Of a stretch of 64,000 nucleotides of DNA, positions 23,945-34,383 are shown piece by piece. The stretch lies in contig NC_081406.1 in the NCBI RefSeq assembly GCF_030272615.1, forward strand, positions 478,234,900 through 478,298,899. The letters are read 5' to 3'. Under the pieces are notes generated by a model. The model was not told where the DNA came from, did no database searches, and worked only from the letters and a program-made list of their open reading frames with translations. The position numbers and the translations under genes are program-made. The stretch comes from Cryptomeria japonica (lineage: Eukaryota > Streptophyta > Pinopsida > Cupressales > Cupressaceae). Each line of letters opens with the position of its first letter. The first letter of the stretch is position 1.

Positions 23945-25190
23945 GGAGCTCACTTTGGGACTCCGGGATCCTGAGGTTCCAAAGAAAGAAAAAAGAAAGA
24001 CTACAAAGAAAACCCATGATTTTGGGAACCCGAGGTCCTGAGTTTTGACAGGTAATAGAATTAACAAATTTGGAACCTCGGGGACTCAGAATACTGGACT
24101 CACCAACAACACAAAAAGGGACCACTTCGAGAACTCGGGTTTCCGAATTTGTGAAAGAATTAACTATGGAAACAAACCTAGGACTTTGGGGTTCCGAAGT
24201 TACGGGGTGGGACTCTAACATGCAACACGGAACTTTGGAGAATTGAAGTCTCAGGTTAACTACAAAGAGGGAGAAGGAAAGGAGCTCAGGACCCCGTGAC
24301 TACGAGGTTCCGAGTTGAACAAACATGCAAAAAGGAACTAATTTAGAAACCCGGGTTTCTTAATTAATTTAATCTAAGACCTAAAACCACCATTTTGGGA
24401 ACTCAGGAACCCAAGTTTCCGAAGTGATGGAAAAAAGAGATAAACCTAAGACCCCTATTTCGGTAATTTGGGAACCCGTGTTTCCAAAATAATGCAAAAA
24501 GAAAATAACCAAGGAAAAGACTATCATTTTGGAAACTCGGGAACTCGGGTTTCCGAAATGAAAAGACAACAAAAAAAACCCTAACTCGGAACTTGAGGAA
24601 CTCGAGATTCCAAGGTTAGGGCAAAACAAAAAATCACAAGACAAGCAAAATTCAATAAATCTAAATTAAACCAAACAAAATCTATCCTAAGATGCACAAA
24701 AATCCACATGAAGGAGGTTAGAAGACCACCTACCTGGCACGAAAAAATGAAGACGATATCAGATCGGGTGCATGGGAGTTATAAATCGCAAGGTCAAAGC
24801 TCTATATTCACAAGAGTGAGTACACAAATGAGCTCCAAAATGACCTCCAATCATATTTATACCCCAATCCAACACCACATTAAATGCACTTCGAGAACTC
24901 AGGAACTCGGGTTTTCGAAATACAACATAGGTGATGAACTTGGAACCCTGGGAACATGGGTTTTCAAACAAACAAACAGAAAAAAAACTCAGAAATTCAA
25001 AAACCCGAAGCTTCAGGGCTCTACAAACAAACCAACACTTCAGGAATCTGGGAACCCGGGATTCCAAAGCGATGTTTCCAAATAAAACAAAAATGGACTC
25101 GGGAACCCAGGAACCTGGACTCCCGAACAATGAAACCAAAATAAGCAAAAGCCCACCCCAGAACATTAGGAACCCAAACTCTCGAGGAGG
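23945..25190. repeat. Imperfect GGAACTCGGG-type repeat array, about 18 units
   Basis: Units approximating GGAACTCGGGAACCCGGG followed by TTTCCGAA recur about every 45-70 bp: near 23955, 24025, 24070, 24128, 24183, 24231, 24287, 24345, 24394, 24463, 24532, 24585, 24895, 24940, 24988, 25042, 25098 and 25158. The spacers are A-rich. A gap at 24620-24885 has no unit. Because the units are short and partly in phase, long apparent ORFs appear on both strands with repeated S-R-V/F-P-K motifs. I do not call these genes. The array could be the LTR or leader of element D. Confidence 0.75.
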
Positions 25191-25924
25191 CCAAAACAAA
25201 AGCTAAAGAAGAGAAGAAAAACTAACAGGAAACAACCAAAAGGGGGACCTGTATTTTCATGGAAATGAGAAATGATGGAACTAGATATGAAGGGCATAAC
25301 AAAACCAGATGTAATGCCTGCCAAAATACCCTAGAGAAATAAACCAAAATCTACTAACAAAAGGAGGATTTTTTTTTTTTTAAATTAATCTTCACTACAA
25401 TGCTAACACTAACATCTAATAACGCAACATTACTACCACTACACATCAATGCATCATTAACAATTACAAGAATACATAAATTGACATGAACAAATCCATA
25501 GAATCATATCATGCAAACGGAATAACCATTTAATTCATTAACATATCTCCATAAGTAAAACCATACAATGCATAACCATTCTCTAGCGTATCTCAACGTC
25601 ACTACTTTACACAATTCTAACACATTAAATCCATCTATAACATCATATTTTATGATACAACTTATTCATTTACTTCCCATACAACTTTAACAAATCATTA
25701 TCATATATGCATATCCAATAACTATAACATACTCTTTTAGATTCTCTAGAGACTACCAAAACAAACACTCCTAATATCCATTCTTTCATTCATCATAAAA
25801 CCATCAAAGATTATTTAACCATTCTCTTCAATAAGACTAGATTATCCTTTAAATATCAGTACACATACAATTTCATCTTACGATTTCAACACAATATAAA
25901 TGTATAATACTAACTCTATCTTAT
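25191..25924. other. AT-rich stretch without a gene
   Basis: No credible ORF or conserved element is visible. A run of T residues lies at about 25369-25380. The rest is A/T-rich with low complexity. It separates the repeat array from the second gypsy LTR copy. Confidence 0.6.
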
Positions 25925-26821
25925 TCACATAGATCTCATAATCTAACACTACATAATTAATATTCAAAACATTATTAAATGTACAATGAGAAATTCTCCT
26001 AACTATTACATCATAACCCTTTCAATTACCTCAACATCTACATGAAGATACATATCATAAGGATATGCGATCTCTTTTACAAATACAAAGCATCATGATA
26101 CAATGTCTTATTTTCCAAGTACATAGAAATCGGCTCGAAGAATCTCCACATAATGATGAATCCAAGATTTCAATCCATGCACACTACAACCAAGAAGATG
26201 AATATCCCAATGGAAGAAGGCATCAAACCACCCAACCATGTGGAACCAAATAGGAACCACCCCTGTGCCAGAAGATGACATAAGGTTCCAACTCACACTC
26301 AAGACCTAAGTTGACACCTAACATCCAAGGAATACAACATGACATCGCAAGACTCCAACATGAGAATACCCAACCAAAAACACATCGCATGGCTAAATCA
26401 AAGCAACCAAACTCTCTCCTAGAGGCATGACCAACAAATCAAGGCATATGGATAATAGACACATGTGGGGTAAAGTGTCATCACTTGCTAACCTCATGTG
26501 GAATCCATCTCCACCTTGGAGTCACACAAGGGAGATCAGTTTACTGTTCCAATAGTCTTTCACAAAACCCAAATTGCAAAAACCCAAAAAATTGTAATAT
26601 GCATGCAAAACTATGCATTTGAAACCCAGATTTGTGCATATGACACACAAAATTGTGCATATGAAATTATGCATATGACCCACAAAATTGTGCATATGCA
26701 ATTATGCATATGACCCACAGAATCATGCATATCATGAAACAAAGAGAAAACAAGCATTAAAATGGACACAAAACTTGACAAAAAAGCCCTGTTTTATGCT
26801 TGGGTTCACAATTTGACTAAG
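25925..26821 (-). repeat. Gypsy 3' LTR (copy 2), left part
   Basis: This is paralogous to 3906-3938 joined to 12056-12903 and shows the LINE's empty site: ACTACATAATTAATATTC where copy 1 has the insertion. The copy runs into ACTAAG at 26821, where element F begins, and resumes at 35629. 26636-26735 holds a short tandem array of GCATATGA-containing units of about 33 bp, expanded relative to copy 1. Confidence 0.75.
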
Positions 26822-27143
26822 TGTAGCATCCTAAAATTGTGACACTTGCAATTTCGACCGCATTTGGGTCTTCACGATGGCGACACAACACTGAACCTGA
26901 ATGGAGACCCTGAAACTTGCTCACGACACCAAAAACTGCATTTTTCCAGCACCCTGGCCTGATCCTCCTTGCACCCTGCTGTCCTGGGAGGTGGGACCAG
27001 AGCGCCCAGTGCCCTGGTCCCTGGCCCTATTTTGGGCCCGGTCTCCTATGGGACTTTGGGCCTTTTTGTTTGCAAATTGGAAAATAACATTTCCTGGTCG
27101 GCCTAAGGTCAGGAAAATCAGTCTTTTAACCCTAATCGGCAAG

Positions 27144-27150
27144 TATATAA
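27144..27150 (+). promoter_or_regulatory. TATA box in element F LTR
   Basis: TATATAA is preceded by AACCCTAATCGGCAAG. The AACCCTAA part is a telobox-like sequence common in plant promoters. The 3' LTR keeps the same arrangement at 34737-34743. Transcription would start about 30 bp downstream, within the AACGATATTCAA region. Confidence 0.6.
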
Positions 27151-27780
27151 ACTACTTTTCCTCTCTCATTTTGGAGGGGATGAAAAAAGGTGGAAACGAT
27201 ATTCAAACATTCAAGCATTCAAGCATTCAAGCATTCAAGCATTCCTTCAAGCAATTGATCATTCTAAGTCTCCATTCAAGGCTAAGTGTTGCATTCAAGA
27301 CAAGGATTCAACCATTGAAGAGGAGATCACTTACAACACATTACATGCTACAACATACAACATACAACATACAACAACATCTATACCTTCGCATATAAGG
27401 ATACAAACATCCTTACAACAAGGTATTAGTACTTGTTTTACATTACATTTACAAAGCATTTCTCATTTCTTGGTTAATTCCAAAACTGGGGTTTGACCTA
27501 AGGGCAAACCCCTAATCCCTAACCCCCCAATCGTCTTTGCTTTTCTGTGTGTAGGTTGCAGGTACGCAGCTGAAATTCAAGATCTGGAATCCTTGTGCAA
27601 AGACGAACAGATCCCCCTTCATTTCACGGATTTTTTGGAGGACCGTGTGCATGTCGGGCGCCATCGTCCCATCAAATTTTGCTCAAATTTGCAGGACAGC
27701 GCCGTCTCGACATTTTACTGCTAATTCCAGGTCTGCAGCTTCATCCTATATCCCTAACTCAGTTTATAAGCGAATCTTTC

Positions 27781-28773
27781 GGGTGAACTCACAAAGCTGG
27801 TTCCCACTTTTTGGTACATCCTGATTTTTGCTGAAATCATACATTTTTTGGAAAATATAATTATTTAAGCTTTAAGAGGTCCCATTTGAAGTAATAAATT
27901 GAAGAGAGTTAGATCAAAGGCTCTTAGATCAAAATTTCTTGGATAGAACCTCTCTACTTCTAAATCATACTTGCAATGGAGTCTCCTTTGCATCTATCAA
28001 ATGCTGATAAAAAACCAATTTTACATTAGCTTTTGAGGGGTCAAACAAATTCATTTAGAAGTTTTGTTTTCTTGAGGATTTAGTCCTTATTATAAGCTTT
28101 CCAAATAGTATAATTTTTAATATATTTAAGTCTATTAATATATTTTTATTTTATTTTTTATGAATGTAGGTTTTTCACCGAACATGAACTTCTTTGTTCA
28201 ATGCATTGGGAAAAATAGCAAACTAATTCAAACAAATTCTGAAAAATATCTATGCCCTAGGTATTGATGTCTTCTTTCTAACAAAAAAAATAAAACTTAA
28301 TTTTGATATATATAGAGCAAGTTATGTGTTCAAACGTACACCTATATCTAAATTATAATTAGTCAGACTTCAAAACTTAATAAAATAAAAAATATTCAAC
28401 ATATCACTATCAAACCAACTACATGCCCTGGGTATTGATGTTACAAACCAAAATTTAAAAGAGATAAGTTTTTATCATTTATAGAAAAAAATTTATACGT
28501 TTCGGGATGCACATCACTCTTAAAAAATGTTGTTTCCTGTAAAAAACTACTTTTGAGGGAGATGGAAAAATCAATAAAATTTTATTCAAAAAAATTTGAA
28601 AAAAATATATTTAGAATCTACAAAAAGGATGTTACAAATCACTAGTTTACATCATCTTCAAATTCTTAACGATTTAAAAGTTATAGGTGTCGAAAAGTGA
28701 AGGTTTTTTGCAAAATGTTCATCTAAGTGTCAAAGTTGGTCAAAAAGTGGGAACTAGTATTGTGAGTTCACCC
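27781..28773. mobile_element. Non-autonomous DNA element with 33-bp inverted repeats
   Basis: The left end starts GGGTGAACTCACAA and the right end finishes TTGTGAGTTCACCC. The inverted repeats extend 33 bp with 3 mismatches (inner part TTCCCACTTTTTG on both sides). It is flanked by TTTC at 27777-27780 and 28774-28777, and the 3' LTR of element F shows the uninterrupted site (around 35365-35378). It has no ORF of note, so transposase would come from elsewhere. Short internal repeats (ATGCCCTRGGTATTGATGT) lie at about 28252 and 28422. A 4-bp duplication does not fit the common plant superfamilies; a 3-bp TTT reading is also possible. Confidence 0.85.
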
Positions 28774-29035
28774 TTTCTCACTTTCTATGCATTCCTAGTT
28801 CAATCTTTCTATCTACATTCTTTACAAAAGAGGGTATCCTTGCTATCACAACCCTTGAAACTCATATAGAATCCAATCTTGCATTGCGTGGGATTGGATC
28901 TTGTGGGTTTCAACCCCTCTTTTGAATGTAAAGTCCCTCCTAAGTGAAAACCATCAACCCTAGTGACTCTCCCTTCTCTCTCCTCGGAGTTGGGGAGGGG
29001 AGAACGACTAGGGTTCGATTATTTTCTGCTTTACA

Positions 29036-30217
29036 TTTTGGTGAACCTGACGTGAACATCCTTTCTGATTATTCATAGTTAGATCTGAAAATTGGATTCC
29101 TTGATTACATTTCCATGTTTGATCTTTTGCAAAATTTTAGAGGTTAATTGCATAAAAACCCTAAATTTTCTTTTTAAGTAATTAAACTTGTGAAATGTTT
29201 AATTGTTAATGCTTGTTTCAGATCTGCCCTTCTATTACAAATTATCAATTCATATTTGTGCTTTAATTCTGAAAATTAAGTGGTTAAGTGTCAAAACCCT
29301 AATTTTTGAAACCCTCTTGATTCAACCTTTGTCCGACAATTTCACTGATCAAAACATCTCCAAATCAGCTATAACTTTGGATTCCGCAATAAAATCACAA
29401 TATCTTTCATCCCTGAAAATTTGGAAAAAATTTGCGAGGACCGTGTGCACCCCGAGCGCCATCGTCCCCGACATTTTTTCCGAAATTTCGGGAGCTAGAT
29501 CTTACTGTATTTTTCTGCTAAAATCCAGAATTTTGGCTGATTTTATCAATTTTAACACCTTCAAAATTACAGTCAAAGTTGGTCTAGCGATTGCTTGGAT
29601 TGAGGCTTCTAATCATTCAAAAATTGTTGAAATTGAAATTTGTGTCAAAATTGTGTTTCTTACAGTCCTAAATCTGAAAAGTGTGTTATCATTCATTCGA
29701 AATTTCAATGATTCATTCAATTTTTTGCAATTTGTGACTTTTGAAGTTAAGTGCTTAATTACAACAACTTTGATTTCCGCTTTCAAAATTGAATTTTGCG
29801 TGAAATTGAGTCAACTTTCAAATTTCAAAACTTGCATTGCTTTTGGTATTCCCTCTAAAATCATAAAATTCAAAATTTCAGTTTCCCTCTCTTTTTCAAA
29901 ACTCAAATTTTGCATTTTTTGACAATCTTGGTAGGGTTCAATTTTGAGATTGCAACTTTAATTTGGCCTCTCTACAGATCGTAAAATCACTCAATTTTTT
30001 CAGGTTAGCTATAAAATCATCATAACTGTCCTCCCTGCAAATTTTGAAAAAAGTTGCGAGGACCGTGTGCACTCCGAGCGCCACGGTCCCGGACATTTTT
30101 TCTGAAATTTCGGGAGATTGTCCTGATTCTAGTTAACAGCTTAAATCTGGAAGATTGGCTGGTTTTACTGAAATTTGCTACCTCTAAAATTCAAAATCTT
30201 CTCTCTTTCTTTAGTGC
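29036..30217 (+). other. Element F leader with two copies of a structured motif
   Basis: This is the region between the LTR and the gag start. It carries two copies (29436 and 30058) of a block starting GAGGACCGTGTGCAC. The block also occurs in both LTRs (27638 and 35223). The copy at 30058 can form an 8-bp stem, GGACCGTG with CACGGTCC. A 239-codon open frame (29203-29922) is compositionally simple, rich in F, I, K and S, and I do not regard it as a gene. Confidence 0.6.
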
Positions 30218-33200
30218 ATGAGTTTTACAACAATAAGCCCTATTTACACTATTCCTGTTAGACGAAGCCTTAGAATTAAGTCCTTCCAAGGTTTAATTAC
30301 TGAGGAGATGGAACCTAATTTGAATGGTCTTTTTAACGAGGACATGGGTAATTCCTCTAATCCTCTTAATGATGAAGAAGCTCTCCATGAGGTTTCTGTA
30401 GAACAATTTTCAAAATTGGATAACCAATTTGATGATTTTCGACAATGGATGTCTCAAGAATACCCTGATAGTCAAGCTCTTCCTTTAATTGAGGGTCTAA
30501 AATGTATGCTTCAAAGTGATAAGAATGGAATTGATATTTTGCGTGGTATTGCACACATTGTGGATTCAAATGTGATGCCTATGAAAAGTTGTGCCGAAAC
30601 CTTAGGTTATACACAACCTCCTACTCAAGTCAATCATTCTATTCCTTTGACGACTCCTATTGCTAGTATACCTACTTTTACATCAAACATAATGACTACT
30701 TCAACACAAGACATTCCTCCTATGATCACTAGTCATGGGGGCAATCCCTCTTCTTCAATTAACCCTCTTCCTTCATTCAATCTGACTTCTTCATTCATTC
30801 CTTCAATGAGTGTTCCTCTTATATCTCCACAAATGAAGATGACGCAAGGGGGCAATTCATTTAACCCTTCCATTCCTCCTTGTAGTGTTCCTCCTGTCCA
30901 ATCATCTCCTATGACTAACTATCATAGTGTCCCACCACCTTACTCTCTACCTTCTTTCAATAACATAACACCCCCATCACAATCTAACACATCTAATATG
31001 AACTCTTCGACTGAAGCGACCATTAACAATCTTGCACAAACTATCTGTTCTTTACAGCAACAAATTGCCTCTATGAATCAATCTAAGTTTAGTGTGCCCA
31101 CATTTGATGTTGTGAGCCCACTTTATCTTGATATTGTTCAAGCTATTCCCCCTAAACATGTTGAAATTCTGCATTTGGAGCTTTATAATGGTAAGGGTGA
31201 TCCTCTAACACATGTTAAGACCTTTCAAACAATATGTACTAATTTTGCTTATGACCAAAGGTTGCTTGCAAAACTGTTTACTAGAACATTAAGAGACAAA
31301 GCCCTACAATGGTATTGCTCGTTGCCTTCCTATTCTATTACTTCTTTCGAACAACTTGCAAATGCTTTCATTCAACAATTCCAAAACAATATAAGTCCTA
31401 AAGTTACTTTGATTGATTTAATGCATTGCAAACAAGGTGTTAAAGAAAAAGTGACTGATTTCATTGGTAGATATAAGCATTTGTATGCTCAAATTTCCTT
31501 TCCAGTGCCTGACAATGATATTCAAAGAATCTTTATTTCTAATTTACAAAAAGACATTAGAGAAAAACTCCTATTTTCTGAGTTTACTTCTTTCCAACAG
31601 TTGTGCGCAACTCTTCACAATTATCAACTGACTGTGAGTCAAATGGAACAATCACATCCTATGGCTCCGAGTGATAAGGGTGATAGTAGTCAACAACCAT
31701 TTGGGAAGTTTAAACCGAACAGAGAGTCCATTAAATTCAATGAAAACATCATCAACAACAATGTGAATGCAGCATCAGGTGTGTCTCCTATTTCTAAGTT
31801 TTTCAAGAGAGAAAGAAAGTTTACTCCTTTGAATGAATCATTGCATAGTATTATGAATAAGTTATTGGAACAAAATGTGCTTACTCTTCCTCCTATAAGG
31901 CAAATTGATCCTGCAAAGATTAATTCACCTTATTTTGACAACAAATCTTTTTGTCAATTTCATCGTCAACCTGGGCATGATACTGAAAAATGTTTTGCTT
32001 TAAAGGGGAAAATTCAAGATTTGATTGATAATAATACTATTTCTATTTCTAGAGTGAATGATAAAGGCAATACATCTGTAGCTCCTCCTAACCAAAATCT
32101 TCAGATTTTTACTGATCCATTGCCTTCTCATACCTCTAATGCGATTGATACTACTGAGTCCTCTGTCTCACCTAATGATCTCGTGTCTATGACTCCGAAT
32201 GTGCTTAACTTTGTGGAGCAGCAGAAAATCCCTAAAGAACCTTCCATCACATTTGATTCCAGTGAAACTATTAGGGCACCTGATGGTCCTTTATATATAG
32301 TTGCAAAAGTCAAAAATACACCTTGCCGTGGAGTGCTTATTGATCCTTCTTGCATGGTTAATGTTATTACTGAAGAATTTCTTTTTACTTTACAATTGAA
32401 TCAAGTGATCTATGATGAAAAAAATGTGGTTGTGAAACTATTTGATGCATTTTCTTCTCCTGCAATTGGTTCTATTACATTACCTATTAAGGTCCATAAC
32501 AAATCCCTTGATGTAGACTTTTCTATTATTCCATCATCTGAACAATTTCGTGTGAAGCTAGGCTATCCTTGGCTATCTTCCATGAAAGCTATTGCTTCTC
32601 CTATTCATAAGTGCTTGAAATTTCCCCATAATGGTGAAGTTGTTACTGTCAATCATAGTCTCTTTAAACCAGCTGAAAGAACTTCTAGCGTTCCTCTTGA
32701 TTATTTTTGGCCTAAACAATTCCAATCTCTTCCTCCGCGAAGTGATCATCTTTTCAAATCTTATCAAAAGTGGAAAAAAGATATGATCCTATCTCTAAGT
32801 GAACCTAGAACACTCAAACTTGACATTCCTATCATTCTTGAGAAGGAAGTTCTTCCTTTGAAAGATAAAACTAATGTCTTTCCTCAAGAAGATTCCCAAC
32901 CCATCCCTATGAATGTAACTATGCCTATGTCTAATAAACTTTCTAAAGGTAGACCTATACCTCCTCGTCATGATGGGCTTGGTCTCCTTCCTAAACCAAA
33001 TATTCCTCCCTTATATGGAGCAGTTCCTCCTCCTTCCTCTTATGGAGAGAAGAGACCTTCCTCTTCTCCTATTATTCAACCTAAGAGTGATAAGGATGAG
33101 AACATTCCTCCTCCTCAATCTCCTAATCTTCCTACTAAGACTAGATGAAATCGTTCTGCACGTGAATGCCGACGAAAGCGTCGTCTTAGAGCTCAGGTAG

Positions 33201-33595
33201 CTGCTTCTCAAACTTTGCAATCCCCAAAAACACCGTCAACAAGCATTATTCCATTTTCTCCCCAGCCGACGATTGAGCCGAAATCTCTTAAACATAAGAT
33301 GCATGATGGTCTTGATCCTGTGCGAGTTAAAGATCCTATTTTTATAAATCTTGATGATGATATAGATGAAAATGTTATTCATGATGCAAATGTTACTCCT
33401 GTTCATTCTGACAGTGAATATGAACTTGTTGATATTGATAACCATTTATCTAATGAATTTTCTAAAGCACTTATCCTAGCTCCTAGACAAGAACACCGTG
33501 GCTCGGGATATGAAAATAGCCCTTGTTTGGATCTTGTGATAGCTCCATCTGCTGTGTTGGATGTTCCTCCTCTAGCGTGTTCCCTACCTTCCTGA
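30218..33595 (+). CDS. Element F gag-protease, one in-frame TGA
   Basis: The frame is open for 976 codons from ATG 30218 to TGA 33146 and continues in the same frame to 33595 (1,125 codons in total). A CGA-to-TGA change is the simplest explanation of the stop. Residues 1-290 are low-complexity, Pro/Ser/Thr-rich. A Retrotrans_gag domain spans about 305-475 (LELYNGKGDPLTHVKTFQ, DKALQWYCSLPS, FIGRYKHLYAQISF). A variant knuckle C-x2-H-x4-H-x4-C is at about 577-590 (FCQFHRQPGHDTEKCF). A retropepsin-like domain follows near 709 (VLIDPSCMVNVI). The Asp is kept, but the Gly of the usual D-S/T/G-G is lost, so catalysis is doubtful. The C-terminus is Pro-rich. Gag would form the particle. No polymerase follows. 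Confidence 0.85.
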
Positions 33596-34383
33596 AATAT
33601 TGATCAGCAAGATCGGGGGGTAGATGACGTGCTAGACTAGTTTCATTAGCATAGCAGATTCTCTCCCTCTCTCTTTTGTTATTTCCTCTATATGTTACTC
33701 TCATTCTTCTATTTGTTGTCCTTAGTGTTGTCTACTTGAGGACGATGCAAAGCATTGAGATCTCTCGATCTCTCTCATGTTGACTCAAAAGACACATGTG
33801 TTCCCTTCTTCTAGGTGACCTTCCTTGATTGGGGAATGAAGAACAATTATGCATACATACATATGATATACATGAATTATCATACAGCATACTGACCCCG
33901 AGGAAAGCGAAGTCACCTCGTGCTCTGTGTTTTGTGTCTATTATCCTTGGGCTTATCTCACACTTGGGGGCTAAATCCTTGCGATAACGTGCTCCTTTCC
34001 CTTCTCATTCTTATATGTATCACTACCTTAAAGCAATCACCCCCGGTGAGGCGTGTGCAATCGCTTTAACGTAGGGGGGCATACATCCCGTTCATATCTT
34101 TTCAAGATACTTGAAAATTTCTTGGCAAATTTAGCTTTGCCTTGAAAATTTTTGATATCTTTCTTGCATGACTCATAGTGAGGGAACCTTACTACTGACA
34201 GTCATGGTTCTCCCTCATGATCTTCCCTTTTACTTGTTCAATCGAAGTCGTAAGATCCTTAGTCCACTAGGGGCTTGGTGTATCTTGCCTCCTTGATGTG
34301 GTGAAAGTTTTTCAATGTTGTTTCCTTGTACTTTACCGGAAGTATGAGTGTATGCTTATACTCCCGCTAAAGTGGGGGCTAAA
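33596..34383 (+). other. Element F 3' untranslated region and polypurine tract
   Basis: No RT, RNase H or integrase motif is present in any frame. The tract CTAAAGTGGGGGCTAAA at 34367-34383 abuts the 3' LTR and would prime plus-strand synthesis. The rest is pyrimidine-rich near 33660-33720 and otherwise unremarkable. Confidence 0.75.

Larger units (their letters stand above)
26822..29035 (+). repeat. Element F 5' LTR, enlarged by an internal insertion
   Basis: It matches the 3' LTR throughout except for the 993-bp inverted-repeat element at 27781-28773 and small indels. It contains a run of ATTCAAGC octamers at about 27205-27245, one unit more than the 3' LTR. The edge at 29035 (TTTACA) is followed by TTTTGGTGAACCTGACG, the likely primer-binding region. 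I did not identify the matching tRNA. Confidence 0.88.

Noticed and set aside
24759-25199. 146-codon minus-strand frame, and overlapping plus-strand frames at 24708-25206
   Set aside because: All are produced by the GGAACTCGGG repeat array and exist on both strands with the same periodic motifs.
27205-27245. Repeats in the F LTR as a CRISPR-like array
   Set aside because: The 8-bp ATTCAAGC units are directly adjacent without spacers, in a plant retrotransposon LTR; a simple short tandem repeat.
29203-29922. A 239-codon frame in the leader of element F
   Set aside because: Composition is simple (F, I, K, S, L), it has no motif and it spans a repeated leader block; most likely open by chance.
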